From the IMG/VR virus record IMGVR_UViG_3300049215_000529, positions 140,191 to 204,190 of that record: DNA of 64,000 nt; one strand, written 5' to 3'. Position 1 is the first letter of the stretch. Every line of letters begins with the position of its first letter. The notes under the pieces are model-generated. The model made no database searches. It saw only the letters and a list, made by a program, of their open reading frames with translations, and was not told the origin of the DNA. Below are positions 26,559 to 35,487 of this stretch, one piece after another. Source of the DNA: a virus. The position numbers and the translations under genes were made by a program.

Positions 26559-28049
26559 TTAGATCTTGGCTAGTTTCTTCACCAAATATAGCTCAGATTT
26601 ACTACGAGTTACGGCAACATACCAAAGGTTATCTTCTTCTCCGCCCATTCCGCTTTTTCGATAGGTGCTGGTCAAAATAAAGACACGATCGCGTTCCAAA
26701 CCTTTGGCTTTATGAGTCGTAGAAAACATAACTTTAGCAGCATCATCAACATCATTAAACAGTTTCTCGATAGTCTCTTTGAGATCTTTAATCGTCAAAG
26801 TTCCTTCGCATAGGTTCAATAAACATTCCGCTTTATCGATACATACTGTCGTATCTCTCTTCTCCGACAATAATCTTCTAATTTCTTGCTCTTTCCATTC
26901 AACAACATAAGCAATGAAATCATTAATGGTTTTTGCCTTAGATTTTTTGATGAAGTACAATAGGTTAGCACCAACATCTCGACCCTGAATATTAGCTGGG
27001 ACACCCGCTTTGAGCAAAGCCATGCAGTGTTTTACCAATGGGGCATTAGTTCTTGATAGAACGAAATCTCCTGCCTTAACTGATTTTTGCAAATCTTCCA
27101 CAGGCATTTCAACAACAAATCCATCTGGAGCATTGTCGTGAGCCTGAATATCGGGAACTATCTCTTGTGCCAGTTTCACCACCTTTTTAGGGCAGCGGTA
27201 TGTGACTGAAAGCGGCAACGTCTTAGCTTTCAACTTATTAATGAAATTAGGAATAGCTTCACTGTCGGCTCCGCGAAACTGATAAATGCTTTGAGCAGGG
27301 TCACCTACCGCAATGATTCTACCACCTGGCTTGATTGCCGACATTACCATAGCAATTTGGGCAGCATTCAAATCCTGAGCCTCATCAACGAATACTACAT
27401 CCCATTTGCCAACATTGAGACGATACACGAATGGAAACCAAATCATATCATCAAAGTCCACAACTTGCTTTTGAGACTTGCACAATCCTAGTGTTTTGAT
27501 GACGTACTCAATAAATTTGGGTCGTTCTAAATCTAGAGGATCGATATCAAATCGGTCCATCAACTCATCGATTTTGGTTGGAGTGTCAAATAAAAAGCCT
27601 TTGCATAAAGAAACGCATTTGCAAATACTTTGATTAAGCTCCCACAAATCATAGTCGTCACCAATCAAAGTGGCGACCAATGCTCTGCATTTATCGTTCT
27701 CTAGGATGACATTGCCAAAATTCTGTTTGATGGCGCGAAAGCCCAAACTGTGAAGGGTTAGAGTGTCTACGTAGGATGGTGCTCGTTGCTTTAGCTCTTC
27801 AGCGATGCTTTTGTTGAAAGCAACCATGAGAGTCTTTTTACCTCTCGGAATGTACTTGAATCCCTCTACGATAGTGGATGTTTTACCAGAACCTGCGCGG
27901 GCAATTACCACAGTATGATCTGATGCTTTGGCAATATCTTTGAAGATATTCTTCTGAAAGTCAGACCACTCTCTCTTGGGATTGAACTTGACGAGGTGTG
28001 AATTATCTGGTCTTTTGGGTGGAAACTTACTGACCTTTTTTGAGGACAT
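26559..28049 (-). CDS. superfamily I DNA helicase (UvrD/PcrA-like)
   Basis: 496 residues. Walker A ARAGSGKTST (about 50-59), DEAQDLN (motif II, about 221-227), GDPAQSIYQFRGAD (motif III), TYRCP (motif IV), THKAKGLE (motif V) and YVAVTRSK (motif VI). Short for UvrD (about 720), closer to phage Dda-like or F-box-type helicases. It probably acts in DNA repair, recombination or replication. Starts inside the previous gene by 23 bases. Confidence 0.92.
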   Translation of the reverse strand: MSSKKVSKFPPKRPDNSHLVKFNPKREWSDFQKNIFKDIAKASDHTVVIARAGSGKTSTIVEGFKYIPRGKKTLMVAFNKSIAEELKQRAPSYVDTLTLHSLGFRAIKQNFGNVILENDKCRALVATLIGDDYDLWELNQSICKCVSLCKGFLFDTPTKIDELMDRFDIDPLDLERPKFIEYVIKTLGLCKSQKQVVDFDDMIWFPFVYRLNVGKWDVVFVDEAQDLNAAQIAMVMSAIKPGGRIIAVGDPAQSIYQFRGADSEAIPNFINKLKAKTLPLSVTYRCPKKVVKLAQEIVPDIQAHDNAPDGFVVEMPVEDLQKSVKAGDFVLSRTNAPLVKHCMALLKAGVPANIQGRDVGANLLYFIKKSKAKTINDFIAYVVEWKEQEIRRLLSEKRDTTVCIDKAECLLNLCEGTLTIKDLKETIEKLFNDVDDAAKVMFSTTHKAKGLERDRVFILTSTYRKSGMGGEEDNLWYVAVTRSKSELYLVKKLAKI

Positions 28050-28863
28050 GAGGAAATCTTCTTTCTAAATCAGAAACCACTTGGACGCCAATTTTCCTGT
28101 TTTCTTCCTGGCGAGCGTGATCATCTTCTCCGCTACTATATCGTGATTTGACCTGAGGAACGCCACTTTTATCTCGCAACAATAAGGCAGCTTCATAAGC
28201 TAAAGCTAACCAATCTGGCTTCACATCATCCGGTACCTTGCAAATATCGGAATAATCTTTGGAGACAGGATAAAAGCTATAAACACCAGATGTCCAATAT
28301 TTGGATTGTGGATCGCTATAATCGTCGTATTCGTTTAGAATCTCTTCATATCCATATTTTTTGAGAAGTTTCTTGACCTCTGCGGCTGCCTCAAATACTT
28401 CTTTATTTTCTTCGCGACGAGCTAAAGAATCAAGATAACTATCTGGGCTTGTATTCATAAGGCTACCATCTAACCAATCATATCCATTACCAATAGTAAA
28501 GAACCAATGATCAAGATAGGAAACTCTAGTCGGATAAATGTCTGACCAGTATTTGGCGCAGTACTCAAAAGACTCCTCAACTGTGGGCGGACCTTTCTTT
28601 TTAAACTCATCAATCCAATCAAGACAAGTCTTCATTGCTACGTCACGTGTTTTACCAGGACGTAAACAAATGCCAACGTACGGTCTTGATAATGGAGCAT
28701 CATGAGTTTTTCCGTCAATTTTTAAGTCGTAATCTACCAGAATTTTAGCCTGATGAATAGATCCAAATTTCCAAGTATTAACGACAAATCTGTCAATTGT
28801 AGTGTACCATGTCTCATGATTTTGTTCCCAATCATGACCGAAACAATGTAATTTCTTGGACAT
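28027..28863 (-). CDS. hypothetical protein (278 aa)
   Basis: Aromatic-rich protein, no family recognised. N-terminal HCFGHDWEQNHETWYTT, central DWIDEFKKKGPPTVEESFEY, C-terminal basic end. It lies between the DraG-like gene and the helicase and overlaps the helicase start. Confidence 0.55.
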   Translation of the reverse strand: MSKKLHCFGHDWEQNHETWYTTIDRFVVNTWKFGSIHQAKILVDYDLKIDGKTHDAPLSRPYVGICLRPGKTRDVAMKTCLDWIDEFKKKGPPTVEESFEYCAKYWSDIYPTRVSYLDHWFFTIGNGYDWLDGSLMNTSPDSYLDSLARREENKEVFEAAAEVKKLLKKYGYEEILNEYDDYSDPQSKYWTSGVYSFYPVSKDYSDICKVPDDVKPDWLALAYEAALLLRDKSGVPQVKSRYSSGEDDHARQEENRKIGVQVVSDLERRFPHVLKKGQ

Positions 28864-28864
28864 G

Positions 28865-29779
28865 TTACCCTCTTGGAAAGAATGAAGAATCAGATCTGTT
28901 GAATAATTGACTGTCTAAAGCAATAAGCTTATCGAAGTCTTCTACCGCATAGAAAGCAGGATCAATGGCTTTCATGCCATATTTTGCGCCAAATAAGGCG
29001 CCGACAATAGCGGCAGTCGTGTCAGTATCTCCACCAGCCTTGATAGCAGTTACCACTGCATCATAGTAGTTATCAAACTTCAAGAAGCAATATAGTGCTG
29101 CTGGAACTGTTTCTTGAACGTTAGCCTTGGTACCAAGTACCTTGAGAGCTTGCCGTGGGCTAATGTGGTCAGAGCTAATCAAAGCATCTAAACTATAGAC
29201 AGTATTCTTTACCTTACTATCTGGCAAGTGAGCCCAAATCTTTTCTAACAAATTGTCAGAATCATCATTGACAGCGTAATAAGCTGCCACTGCAATAGCA
29301 ATCGAACCAGCCTCAGCATCTGGTGATACGTGGGTGATAGCACTATCAACTTTACAGATATCGACTAATGATTTGAGGTCATTGCGGAAATAGACTCCAA
29401 ATGGTGCGGAGCGCATAGCGGTACCATTGCCAAGAGAGCCAACAATACCAGATTCACTCCAATGTTTGCCAGAAGTCAAATTCTGAATTGCCATCAAGGT
29501 AGTTTTGCCCCAACCTCTAGCTCGACCAGAAGTCATCCAATCTACGTACCTAGCAGACAAATCGTCTGGATTGAAACCACGATTCTCAATTAGAGATTCG
29601 GCAACCATCAAACTCATTTGAGTATCATCTGAGTATTGTCCTGGTTGTAGCTTATGGTGTTCACTACCCAAGAAACTTTTGCCATCCCATTCCAATAAGG
29701 CTGGGTTGTTTATTAGCTTAGTTTCAAACGGAACGCCAAGTGCATCTGCAACAGCTGTTCCTAATAGTACGTTACTCAT
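28865..29779 (-). CDS. ADP-ribosylglycohydrolase (DraG family), copy 1
   Basis: 304 residues. DraG signatures: ADALGVPFE (about 10-18), YSDDTQMSL (metal-binding Asp pair, about 48-56), GNGTAMRSAP, HVSPDAE and GGDTDTTAAIVGA near the end. DraG-type enzymes remove ADP-ribose from Arg or other acceptors. It overlaps the DUF6939-like gene by eight bases and lies in one run with nadV, so it is linked to NAD metabolism. A second copy is at 59477-60418. Confidence 0.92.
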   Translation of the reverse strand: MSNVLLGTAVADALGVPFETKLINNPALLEWDGKSFLGSEHHKLQPGQYSDDTQMSLMVAESLIENRGFNPDDLSARYVDWMTSGRARGWGKTTLMAIQNLTSGKHWSESGIVGSLGNGTAMRSAPFGVYFRNDLKSLVDICKVDSAITHVSPDAEAGSIAIAVAAYYAVNDDSDNLLEKIWAHLPDSKVKNTVYSLDALISSDHISPRQALKVLGTKANVQETVPAALYCFLKFDNYYDAVVTAIKAGGDTDTTAAIVGALFGAKYGMKAIDPAFYAVEDFDKLIALDSQLFNRSDSSFFPRG

Positions 29780-30341
29780 GTATTATTCCTTCTAATAGCA
29801 TTGCCAACACATATGCATGTCCCACTTTTAGATTTGGATTGTTAACTAGTTCCCAGTAATCAAACGTACCAGGTTCCAAATTATGCGCATCAAAATCTAA
29901 AAGAAATACTTTTTCGTTAGCTTTAGCTAGATCTTTTAATTTTTCAAAAGCAAACGTTCGCTGTACTGCACGAGCATATAGCGGGATGTATATTTTCTTT
30001 CTTGCTTCTACATAAGAAAATTTTTCACCGTCCCAATAAGAATACAAAGGTTTTGCTTCTTTGCCCATTGGATAACGATCGGCTCTGATTTTGTTCCAAC
30101 CGCTCTATGCCCAATCGAAATATCTTTTGCCCACAGTTCCATTATCTTCTAGATAATATTCATAGACCTTGCTATATTGCCAAGCATTTTCCATATTTTG
30201 GGAAACATAACCATTATACAACTCACATGGTCCACAAAAGAATGGGCTTAAGGACTGGCTCCAATCTTTTGATCGAGAAGTTGCATTGACCACCAAATCA
30301 CCAGGTTGGGACTTGTAGTGGTAGTTGATGACTTTAATCAT
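29772..30341 (-). CDS. DUF6939-like protein interrupted by an in-frame amber codon
   Basis: Read from ATG 30341 (MIKVINYHYKSQPGD), the frame is open to TAG at 30105-30107, then continues in the same frame for 111 more codons to TAA at 29772. Both halves belong together: GPCELYNGYVSQNMENAWQ...YFDWA before the TAG, and GWNKIRADRYPMGKEAKP...YSYWDGEKF after it, match one continuous family that I recall as DUF6939. With a phage amber-suppressor tRNA at 59139, readthrough (Ser insertion) is likely. Otherwise the gene is broken. The function of the family is unknown. Confidence 0.75.
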
Positions 30342-30516
30342 AAATATCCTTCCAAAATCATACACAAAGCAAATGCTTGTCCTACTGGGCGGTCAGGATC
30401 ATTAACCACCTGATCCCAGGATTTCTCTAGGTAACGATGATTATATCCTTCAAAATCGATCAAGTAACACAAGTATGTTTGTATGTCCAATTGCTAATAT
30501 CTTGTTTTTTAAGCAC
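30338..30516 (-). pseudogene. short DUF6939-like C-terminal paralogue, frameshifted
   Basis: Starts GTG overlapping the nadV stop (VLKKQDISNWTYKHT), then the frame breaks. One frame over it continues LIDFEGYNHRYLEKSWDQ and ends CMILEGYL. That end matches the DFDAHN...VNNPNLKVGHAYVLAMLLEG end of the next gene. One extra T in a TT run would restore about 60 codons. Either a small duplicate or a decayed gene. Its TGA overlaps the ATG of the intact relative. Confidence 0.55.
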
Positions 30517-31909
30517 CTTCATGACGAACTCTCTTTCTAATTTCTTCGAAATTATCGTCCACCAAAATCTCACCATTCTCATATACCGTCTTCATAACAG
30601 TGCGTTTATGAGAAACCTCATCTTCAAACAAAGGAACGGTTTCATAACCGCCGCGTTCATTGAAGCACAAATCCAAACGTCCTGCTTTGCTTGCCTTGCC
30701 CTTGTCAGTCACTGGATCTTTGAATACATCCACCGATTTGTCTCCGATGAAAATATGGCTGCACTTCATAGCAAATTTTTCAGTATCACGGTTGAGTTGT
30801 TGTAGCAAAGCGCCACCCATACCAAAAGCAATGTTCGTGGCACTGTAACCATTGTCCATCAAAGTGTCTAGGATCAGCTGGATAGACCTTTCATTGATGC
30901 CGTCGCCCTGAATGATACGGACATTTTTCAAGACCTTATAGCCCCTCTTGTTAATGGTCGTTCCAAACTTTTCTTCCAATAGTTTAACGGTCTTTAGCAC
31001 TACCGTAGGAGGATGACCAGAGTCGGGGCGAATGATGACCACTGCACCAGAATCAATCACTTCCTGCTTCAACTGATCACCCCACAAGTGAGAACAAGCA
31101 TTCCACAAGTCGTAAGAGTCCGATACACAGGCAACCAAGGCGCCCGGCTTAGCGAATTGCTTTAGCATATTACGATATGCTTCAACTTCATTTTCTTTGC
31201 CCCAAGAAGTAATGGAGCTATGTTCTGCTGCCGGAATGCTGAATCCAGCCATTGGAATATTGTAGTACTCATTGGCACATAACACTCCCACAACCGTATC
31301 ACTTCCCATAAAATTGACCAAGTGGGCTGCGCCACCAATCATAGCAGACTCTTGGCTACTAACTCCACGCGAGCCAAAGTCATGAAGCTTAAAGCTGATT
31401 TCTGCTTGCGGATCATCCGAAGATGCTTGCAATGCACGCAAAATAATACCACGAATTGTACGACTGCGGCTAGCTACCGTGATAGGATACCAAACCCTAA
31501 GCAACATGGTTTCAATCCAAGAAACAATCCAAAACACTTTCGGATCAGTAGATTCAATACTGACAAGAATATTATGGGTTGGAACCACAGTTCCTTCTGG
31601 TACGGCGCGAATACGAATGGGGAGCTTGCCTTTCAAATCTTTGGCAATGTACATCCAGCCGTCATAGTTGAATGGCTCGCCATGTGCCGCAAAGAGTACC
31701 TTGGCTTTCTCAACCTCTTCTACTGTAACTCGATGAGTCAAATATTCCTTCAAGTAGTATTGCAATCCAAAGAAAACAGTTTCACTGTATTCTCCGCCTC
31801 GGCTTTCGATGTAGGAGAACATACTTGTGGTACCAGGAGGATACTGCAAGTAGTGGGAAACTTTGTAGCTGTCTGTATCAAACAAGTAACTAAAACGATT
31901 GGTTTTCAT
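30509..31909 (-). CDS. nadV: nicotinamide phosphoribosyltransferase
   Basis: 466 residues, full length for NadV/NAMPT. Starts in the typical DSYKVSHYLQYPPG, then SYIESRGG, HDFGSRGVSSQESA, a MAGFSIPAAEHS segment, RPDSGHPP (about 292-299) and a C-terminal GMGGALLQQLNRDT. It makes NMN from nicotinamide and PRPP. Together with the NMN adenylyltransferase upstream it rebuilds NAD+ from nicotinamide, the product left by NAD-degrading defence enzymes. The leader carries two small hairpins (see findings). Confidence 0.97.
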   Translation of the reverse strand: MKTNRFSYLFDTDSYKVSHYLQYPPGTTSMFSYIESRGGEYSETVFFGLQYYLKEYLTHRVTVEEVEKAKVLFAAHGEPFNYDGWMYIAKDLKGKLPIRIRAVPEGTVVPTHNILVSIESTDPKVFWIVSWIETMLLRVWYPITVASRSRTIRGIILRALQASSDDPQAEISFKLHDFGSRGVSSQESAMIGGAAHLVNFMGSDTVVGVLCANEYYNIPMAGFSIPAAEHSSITSWGKENEVEAYRNMLKQFAKPGALVACVSDSYDLWNACSHLWGDQLKQEVIDSGAVVIIRPDSGHPPTVVLKTVKLLEEKFGTTINKRGYKVLKNVRIIQGDGINERSIQLILDTLMDNGYSATNIAFGMGGALLQQLNRDTEKFAMKCSHIFIGDKSVDVFKDPVTDKGKASKAGRLDLCFNERGGYETVPLFEDEVSHKRTVMKTVYENGEILVDDNFEEIRKRVRHEGA

Positions 31910-31910
31910 T

Positions 31911-31951
31911 ATACTCTCCGTATGTTTGCCATTCGTTCTCTCAGTGAGAAC
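31911..31951 (-). promoter_or_regulatory. paired leader hairpins before nadV
   Basis: In RNA sense: GTTCTC-ACTGA-GAGAAC (31935-31951), then ATAC-GGAGA-GTAT (31911-31923), whose loop is the Shine-Dalgarno sequence. Loops match the pattern R-N-(T/A)-G-A found in seven of eight leader hairpins in this block, with different stems. Confidence 0.55.
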
Positions 31952-31956
31952 TTGGC

Positions 31957-32970
31957 TCAGAACTTGGAAACAAAATACTTTATTATATGGTAGTGGTCCT
32001 CGAAAAATTCATTCTCCATCGAATGAAATTCGCCCAAAGGTAACCAAAACGCTCTCTCTGCATCGTCAGCTCCTTTTACTTGAGGGAGTGGACCTATCCC
32101 CAAATCAATTAGGTATGCATTAGTAATAGTACGACCGCGAGCAGAACGCAAGGGGTCATCAAATACTTTAAAGTCGGCTATCGATTTTTTTAAATCTGGA
32201 GTATTAATTTTGATACCGGTTTCCTCTTTTAATTCTCTGAGGGCGGCGTCTTGCAATTTCTCTTTTTGATTGACGAAACCACCAGGCAGAGCCAGCAAAC
32301 CCTTACCAGGATTAGACCTTCTAGTCACAATCAATACGTGACCAGACTTCACAACTATTGTATCAACAGTTACAAATATGGGTGGAAATGGGGCTCCTCG
32401 CCATTGTTCTTTGTAATTGTCTATAAAATACTTTTCTTGCTTTATGTTCACGAATTCTTTGGTTTGCTTAAAATTTTCTAAATATTCAGCAACACCATTT
32501 GGTACCATTGTTTTGTAAGATGCGTTATGTGAAAAATATAAATCTCTAACTTGGGTGGCATGAAAATTATATTCTGTCCCGCATTGAATATATTTATATT
32601 GGGGAAAAAGTTTCAAATAATATGATGATTCATCACTTTCGTATCCTATTAGGGATACTTTTTCGGAATAATCCGTGGCTTCACTCACTTTTTGTTGAAG
32701 TGTTGATATCCACAAATTATCATTGTAAGTATAATCCTTCATTGAAATAAATATCACTCTATCTTTTTCTTCCGAAGAGAGACACCGCCTAATCATTTCT
32801 TGACGCTCATCGCCAGACCACGGATTTCTTATGGTGCGGGGCGAACCACAACTTCCCACCACCACAATCACCTTTTCTGCTATGGTAAGAGCTTTGTCCA
32901 AAATAAATTTGTGAGCTTTCTGAAGGGGAGAAAAACGCCCAATGAATACACAAAAATCAAATTTTTCCAT
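31957..32970 (-). CDS. bifunctional NMN adenylyltransferase / Nudix hydrolase
   Basis: 337 residues from MEKFDFCVFIGRF, chosen because a GCGAGG site precedes it. N-terminal half: nucleotidyltransferase with GRFSPLQKAHKFILDK (HxGH-like) and VIFISMKDY region, forming NAD+ from NMN and ATP. C-terminal half: Nudix box GGFVNQKEKLQDAALRELKEETG (split: G5xE...REL.EETG), likely an ADP-ribose or NADH pyrophosphatase. Same layout as cyanobacterial NadM-Nudix proteins. Pairs with nadV in a nicotinamide-to-NAD+ route. Confidence 0.94.
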   Translation of the reverse strand: MEKFDFCVFIGRFSPLQKAHKFILDKALTIAEKVIVVVGSCGSPRTIRNPWSGDERQEMIRRCLSSEEKDRVIFISMKDYTYNDNLWISTLQQKVSEATDYSEKVSLIGYESDESSYYLKLFPQYKYIQCGTEYNFHATQVRDLYFSHNASYKTMVPNGVAEYLENFKQTKEFVNIKQEKYFIDNYKEQWRGAPFPPIFVTVDTIVVKSGHVLIVTRRSNPGKGLLALPGGFVNQKEKLQDAALRELKEETGIKINTPDLKKSIADFKVFDDPLRSARGRTITNAYLIDLGIGPLPQVKGADDAERAFWLPLGEFHSMENEFFEDHYHIIKYFVSKF

Positions 32971-32979
32971 ATTAACCTC

Positions 32980-33019
32980 GCTCTTCTTTAGAGCATGCAT
33001 TCGTCCTCTCAATGAGAAC
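32980..33019 (-). promoter_or_regulatory. paired leader hairpins before nadM-Nudix
   Basis: RNA sense: GTTCTC-ATTGA-GAGGAC (33003-33019; the G-U pair preserves the stem) and GCTCT-AAAGA-AGAGC (32980-32994) just before the ribosome site. The first shares AAGTTCTCA.TGAGAG.ACGAATG with the nadV leader. Confidence 0.55.
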
Positions 33020-33025
33020 TTGCAT

Positions 33026-33790
33026 TCAAACATATATCACGATATTAGTAGCACAATTGGTTTGAAATTTAATAAGTTGGTCTATCCATTTTACCCACGC
33101 CGAATATGACATATCTAATTTGGCACGATTACAGACCCAGCAACAAGTTACACAATTCTGTATGGTATAATCGCTATTGCTATCCAACCTATCTATGCCA
33201 TTATAATTAAATATGATTGTGTTATCGGTTCTTTTAATAACTACAGTTTTATTGGGAGATACGCCACAATAATGGCAATCTTTAGATATTAGAGATGAGA
33301 ATTCATCATACGATAATTTCCACTCAATATTTCTGCGCTTAGCATTTCTTTTATATGAATTCAAAATTCTTTTGGTTGCTCTATCATCTTCTGATAATAA
33401 ACCAATTGTTGAGTTTTTATTTTGAGCACGCTTGCATCCGCAACTTTTTGATGCACCAGCGATTAAGTTTTTCGAAGGAATATAACAAATTGTTCCACAA
33501 ATACATTTGCATTCCCATATAATTGAGCCATTATTCGATCTTTCATCAGTGATTTTCAATACTGACAAAAATCCAAATCTCATTCCCAAAAGACATGAAT
33601 AATCTGCAAAACATACTCTTTTTCCACAAGAGCGGGAGCGACCTGTTACCAAGTCGGCTGTTCTAATTGATTTTTCAAAACCACAAATACATCTAACTAA
33701 GGTGCGAGATTTTGGCTTATTTATTTCGATTACTGTCCAAGAACCAAATTGATCATTACAAAAAACATGATATTTAGATTTTAAAGGCAT
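33026..33790 (-). CDS. HNH endonuclease with zinc-finger/AP2-like N-terminus
   Basis: 254 residues. N-terminal repeats with paired Cys (VRCICGFEKSI, WECKCICGT, KSCGCKRAQN) are typical of phage HNH/AP2-type homing nucleases. HNH core: CHYCGVSPN, then GIDRLDSNSDYTIQNCVTCCWVCN. Its 3' end carries the likely nadM promoter (CGTGATATATG). Confidence 0.85.
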   Translation of the reverse strand: MPLKSKYHVFCNDQFGSWTVIEINKPKSRTLVRCICGFEKSIRTADLVTGRSRSCGKRVCFADYSCLLGMRFGFLSVLKITDERSNNGSIIWECKCICGTICYIPSKNLIAGASKSCGCKRAQNKNSTIGLLSEDDRATKRILNSYKRNAKRRNIEWKLSYDEFSSLISKDCHYCGVSPNKTVVIKRTDNTIIFNYNGIDRLDSNSDYTIQNCVTCCWVCNRAKLDMSYSAWVKWIDQLIKFQTNCATNIVIYV

Positions 33791-33811
33791 AACTATTCCG
33801 ATAGAAGTTAC

Positions 33812-33853
33812 CTCCTCACCGGAGCATAAGTTTTTGTATTTCCTCTCTGGAAA
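33812..33853 (-). promoter_or_regulatory. paired leader hairpins before HNH gene
   Basis: RNA sense: TTTCC-AGAGA-GGAAA (33839-33853) and CTCC-GGTGA-GGAG (33812-33824). The second hairpin recurs exactly in the next leader upstream (34259-34271). Confidence 0.5.
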
Positions 33854-33900
33854 CTTTATAGATTTTGATGAAAGAACTAACCTTCATCAAAATTGACTAA

Positions 33901-34227
33901 TTAATTGGGTTTTGACTCTGGTGGAGTTTGTGGATTGGAGACATCATCTACATGATTTCCGTCCTCATCCATATGAGCCCCACAATCCTTGCAGGTATGT
34001 GGTCTCTTATCCCATTCGTCCCAAAACTCATTCTCTGTCCACCCAACAGAAACCAAAAATAATTTCCAGAAAGATATAAACCTGACATCAAACTCATCAG
34101 GTGACTCATTGGGATGGAAAGTATCATGTAGTACATCAAAAAACGCGTCTATGCGCTCAAAATCCATTCTTTCGATGATAGTTAACCCGGTTGATTGTTC
34201 GTCCAATACAATATTTGCTTTTTTCAT
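33901..34227 (-). CDS. hypothetical protein (108 aa)
   Basis: Acidic, no known family. Contains FDVRFISFWKLFLVSVGWTENEFWDEW and a CKDCGAHMDEDG zinc-like pair near the end. The leader has two hairpins and an ATAGGAG site. Confidence 0.5.
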   Translation of the reverse strand: MKKANIVLDEQSTGLTIIERMDFERIDAFFDVLHDTFHPNESPDEFDVRFISFWKLFLVSVGWTENEFWDEWDKRPHTCKDCGAHMDEDGNHVDDVSNPQTPPESKPN

Positions 34228-34258
34228 AGTATACTCCTATAATTTCGGTCTGTTAAAC

Positions 34259-34305
34259 CTCCTCACCGGAGAACTATGTGAAAAATTAAAATCCCTCACT
34301 GGGAT
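34259..34305 (-). promoter_or_regulatory. paired leader hairpins before 33901-34227
   Basis: RNA sense: ATCCC-AGTGA-GGGAT (34291-34305) and CTCC-GGTGA-GGAG (34259-34271). Same pentaloop class as the nadV and nadM leaders. Confidence 0.5.
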
Positions 34306-34317
34306 ATAAATAATGAT

Positions 34318-34431
34318 TCACTCAAATTGAAATATAACCATGCACTGCGTGATGTCAAACCAACCGTTATTTTTAAATAAAACGAGCAGCCTTGGACCAT
34401 TCCAGACTGCCCGCTTCACTTTGAACGTCAT
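34318..34431 (-). CDS. possible small protein (37 aa)
   Basis: Frame MTFKVKRAVWNGPRLLVLF.. starting 11 bases after the stop of the gene upstream; weak ribosome site. The peptide is basic and hydrophobic. Could be real or chance. Confidence 0.35.
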   Translation of the reverse strand: MTFKVKRAVWNGPRLLVLFKNNGWFDITQCMVIFQFE

Positions 34432-34441
34432 GTCGCGTTGC

Positions 34442-35404
34442 TCAAATCCTACTGTACATTGGTTCAGCCTGCTCTCGTGGGAAAGCTCGACTAAAAGAAC
34501 CAATTCTTGGAGTATTACCCAAGCTCATAATGTGTTGTTTCTTGTCGCCAGGAAAACCGGAAGCATGAGGGGCTGGAACATTGCGTTCCTTCAACTTGGC
34601 AACCAAATCGTCCCACCACATGTAACGGACTCTAACAGTTTCAGATAGAGTTGGCTTAATCAAACCTGTTACATAAGTAATCTTTTGATCAACATGTTCT
34701 CCTGCACCAACTGCAGCTAAACTCTCTAGTTCTTTAGGAGGAGAAGCATCGCATGTATAAATTCCACTAGCATCACCAATATTTATACTATTGGAAACAA
34801 CTGAATCAAAAGATTGACTGTTTCTTAATACATTGGAAGAATTGAAAGTTGCATTGCCTGAACCAAGTCCACCAGTATTGCCGCCGATGGTATTGTACCA
34901 AATGACAGGATAATAAAATGGATTACTATAATGCTTAGGATAGTGATGATGGTGATGCTCTTCAGTAACAATAACAGGAGGGCTCAATCTAACTGGTTCC
35001 ACATGACCTTCTGTAAAAACGGCTGCAGCGATAATTCCTCTGCTAGATAGATCGCCATGAGTATGAACGGCTACACTATTGTTCGCACTAGTAAATATTA
35101 ATTGCGCACCGCCATTACTGGTTTCTGGCCAAGCTTTTATATTTAAGGTGCCATATCCATTTACAACCCACATATCATCGGAGACTTTTGTATCAGCCTT
35201 ATCTCCAGTAAGAATGTCAGTTCCATCAATAGATAATTTTACTTGAACTTTCTGCCAAGAATGATTTTTGAATACAATTTCAAATGGTTCATCTCCCCAA
35301 GCTCCAACAGTATTGATGCCATCTACGTAATATTGACGGAGGCTCTTCTTATCGAACTTTGGGTGGTGTGAAATGATTTCTAGTGTGTAATTTGGGTTAG
35401 ACAT
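34442..35404 (-). CDS. hypothetical protein, possible virion component
   Basis: 320 residues. N-terminal YTLEIISHHPKFDK, a beta-rich first half (VQVKLSIDGTDILTGDKA), a stretch of five His (EEHHHHHYP, about 148-156), a Gly/Asn/Ser-rich centre and a C-terminal PGDKKQHIMSLGNTPR. Good CAGGAGA site. This low-complexity, beta-rich make-up recalls phage structural proteins, but nothing proves it. Confidence 0.55.
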   Translation of the reverse strand: MSNPNYTLEIISHHPKFDKKSLRQYYVDGINTVGAWGDEPFEIVFKNHSWQKVQVKLSIDGTDILTGDKADTKVSDDMWVVNGYGTLNIKAWPETSNGGAQLIFTSANNSVAVHTHGDLSSRGIIAAAVFTEGHVEPVRLSPPVIVTEEHHHHHYPKHYSNPFYYPVIWYNTIGGNTGGLGSGNATFNSSNVLRNSQSFDSVVSNSINIGDASGIYTCDASPPKELESLAAVGAGEHVDQKITYVTGLIKPTLSETVRVRYMWWDDLVAKLKERNVPAPHASGFPGDKKQHIMSLGNTPRIGSFSRAFPREQAEPMYSRI

Positions 35405-35487
35405 AATATCTCCTGTGTTAGTTAACCTTCAACACCGTATATATCATATCTTTCATAGAAATTATCACTTTTTATCATTAATTTCAG

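Noticed and set aside
31322-31993. 223-codon plus-strand frame across nadV
   Set aside because: Antisense shadow of the well-supported nadV gene.
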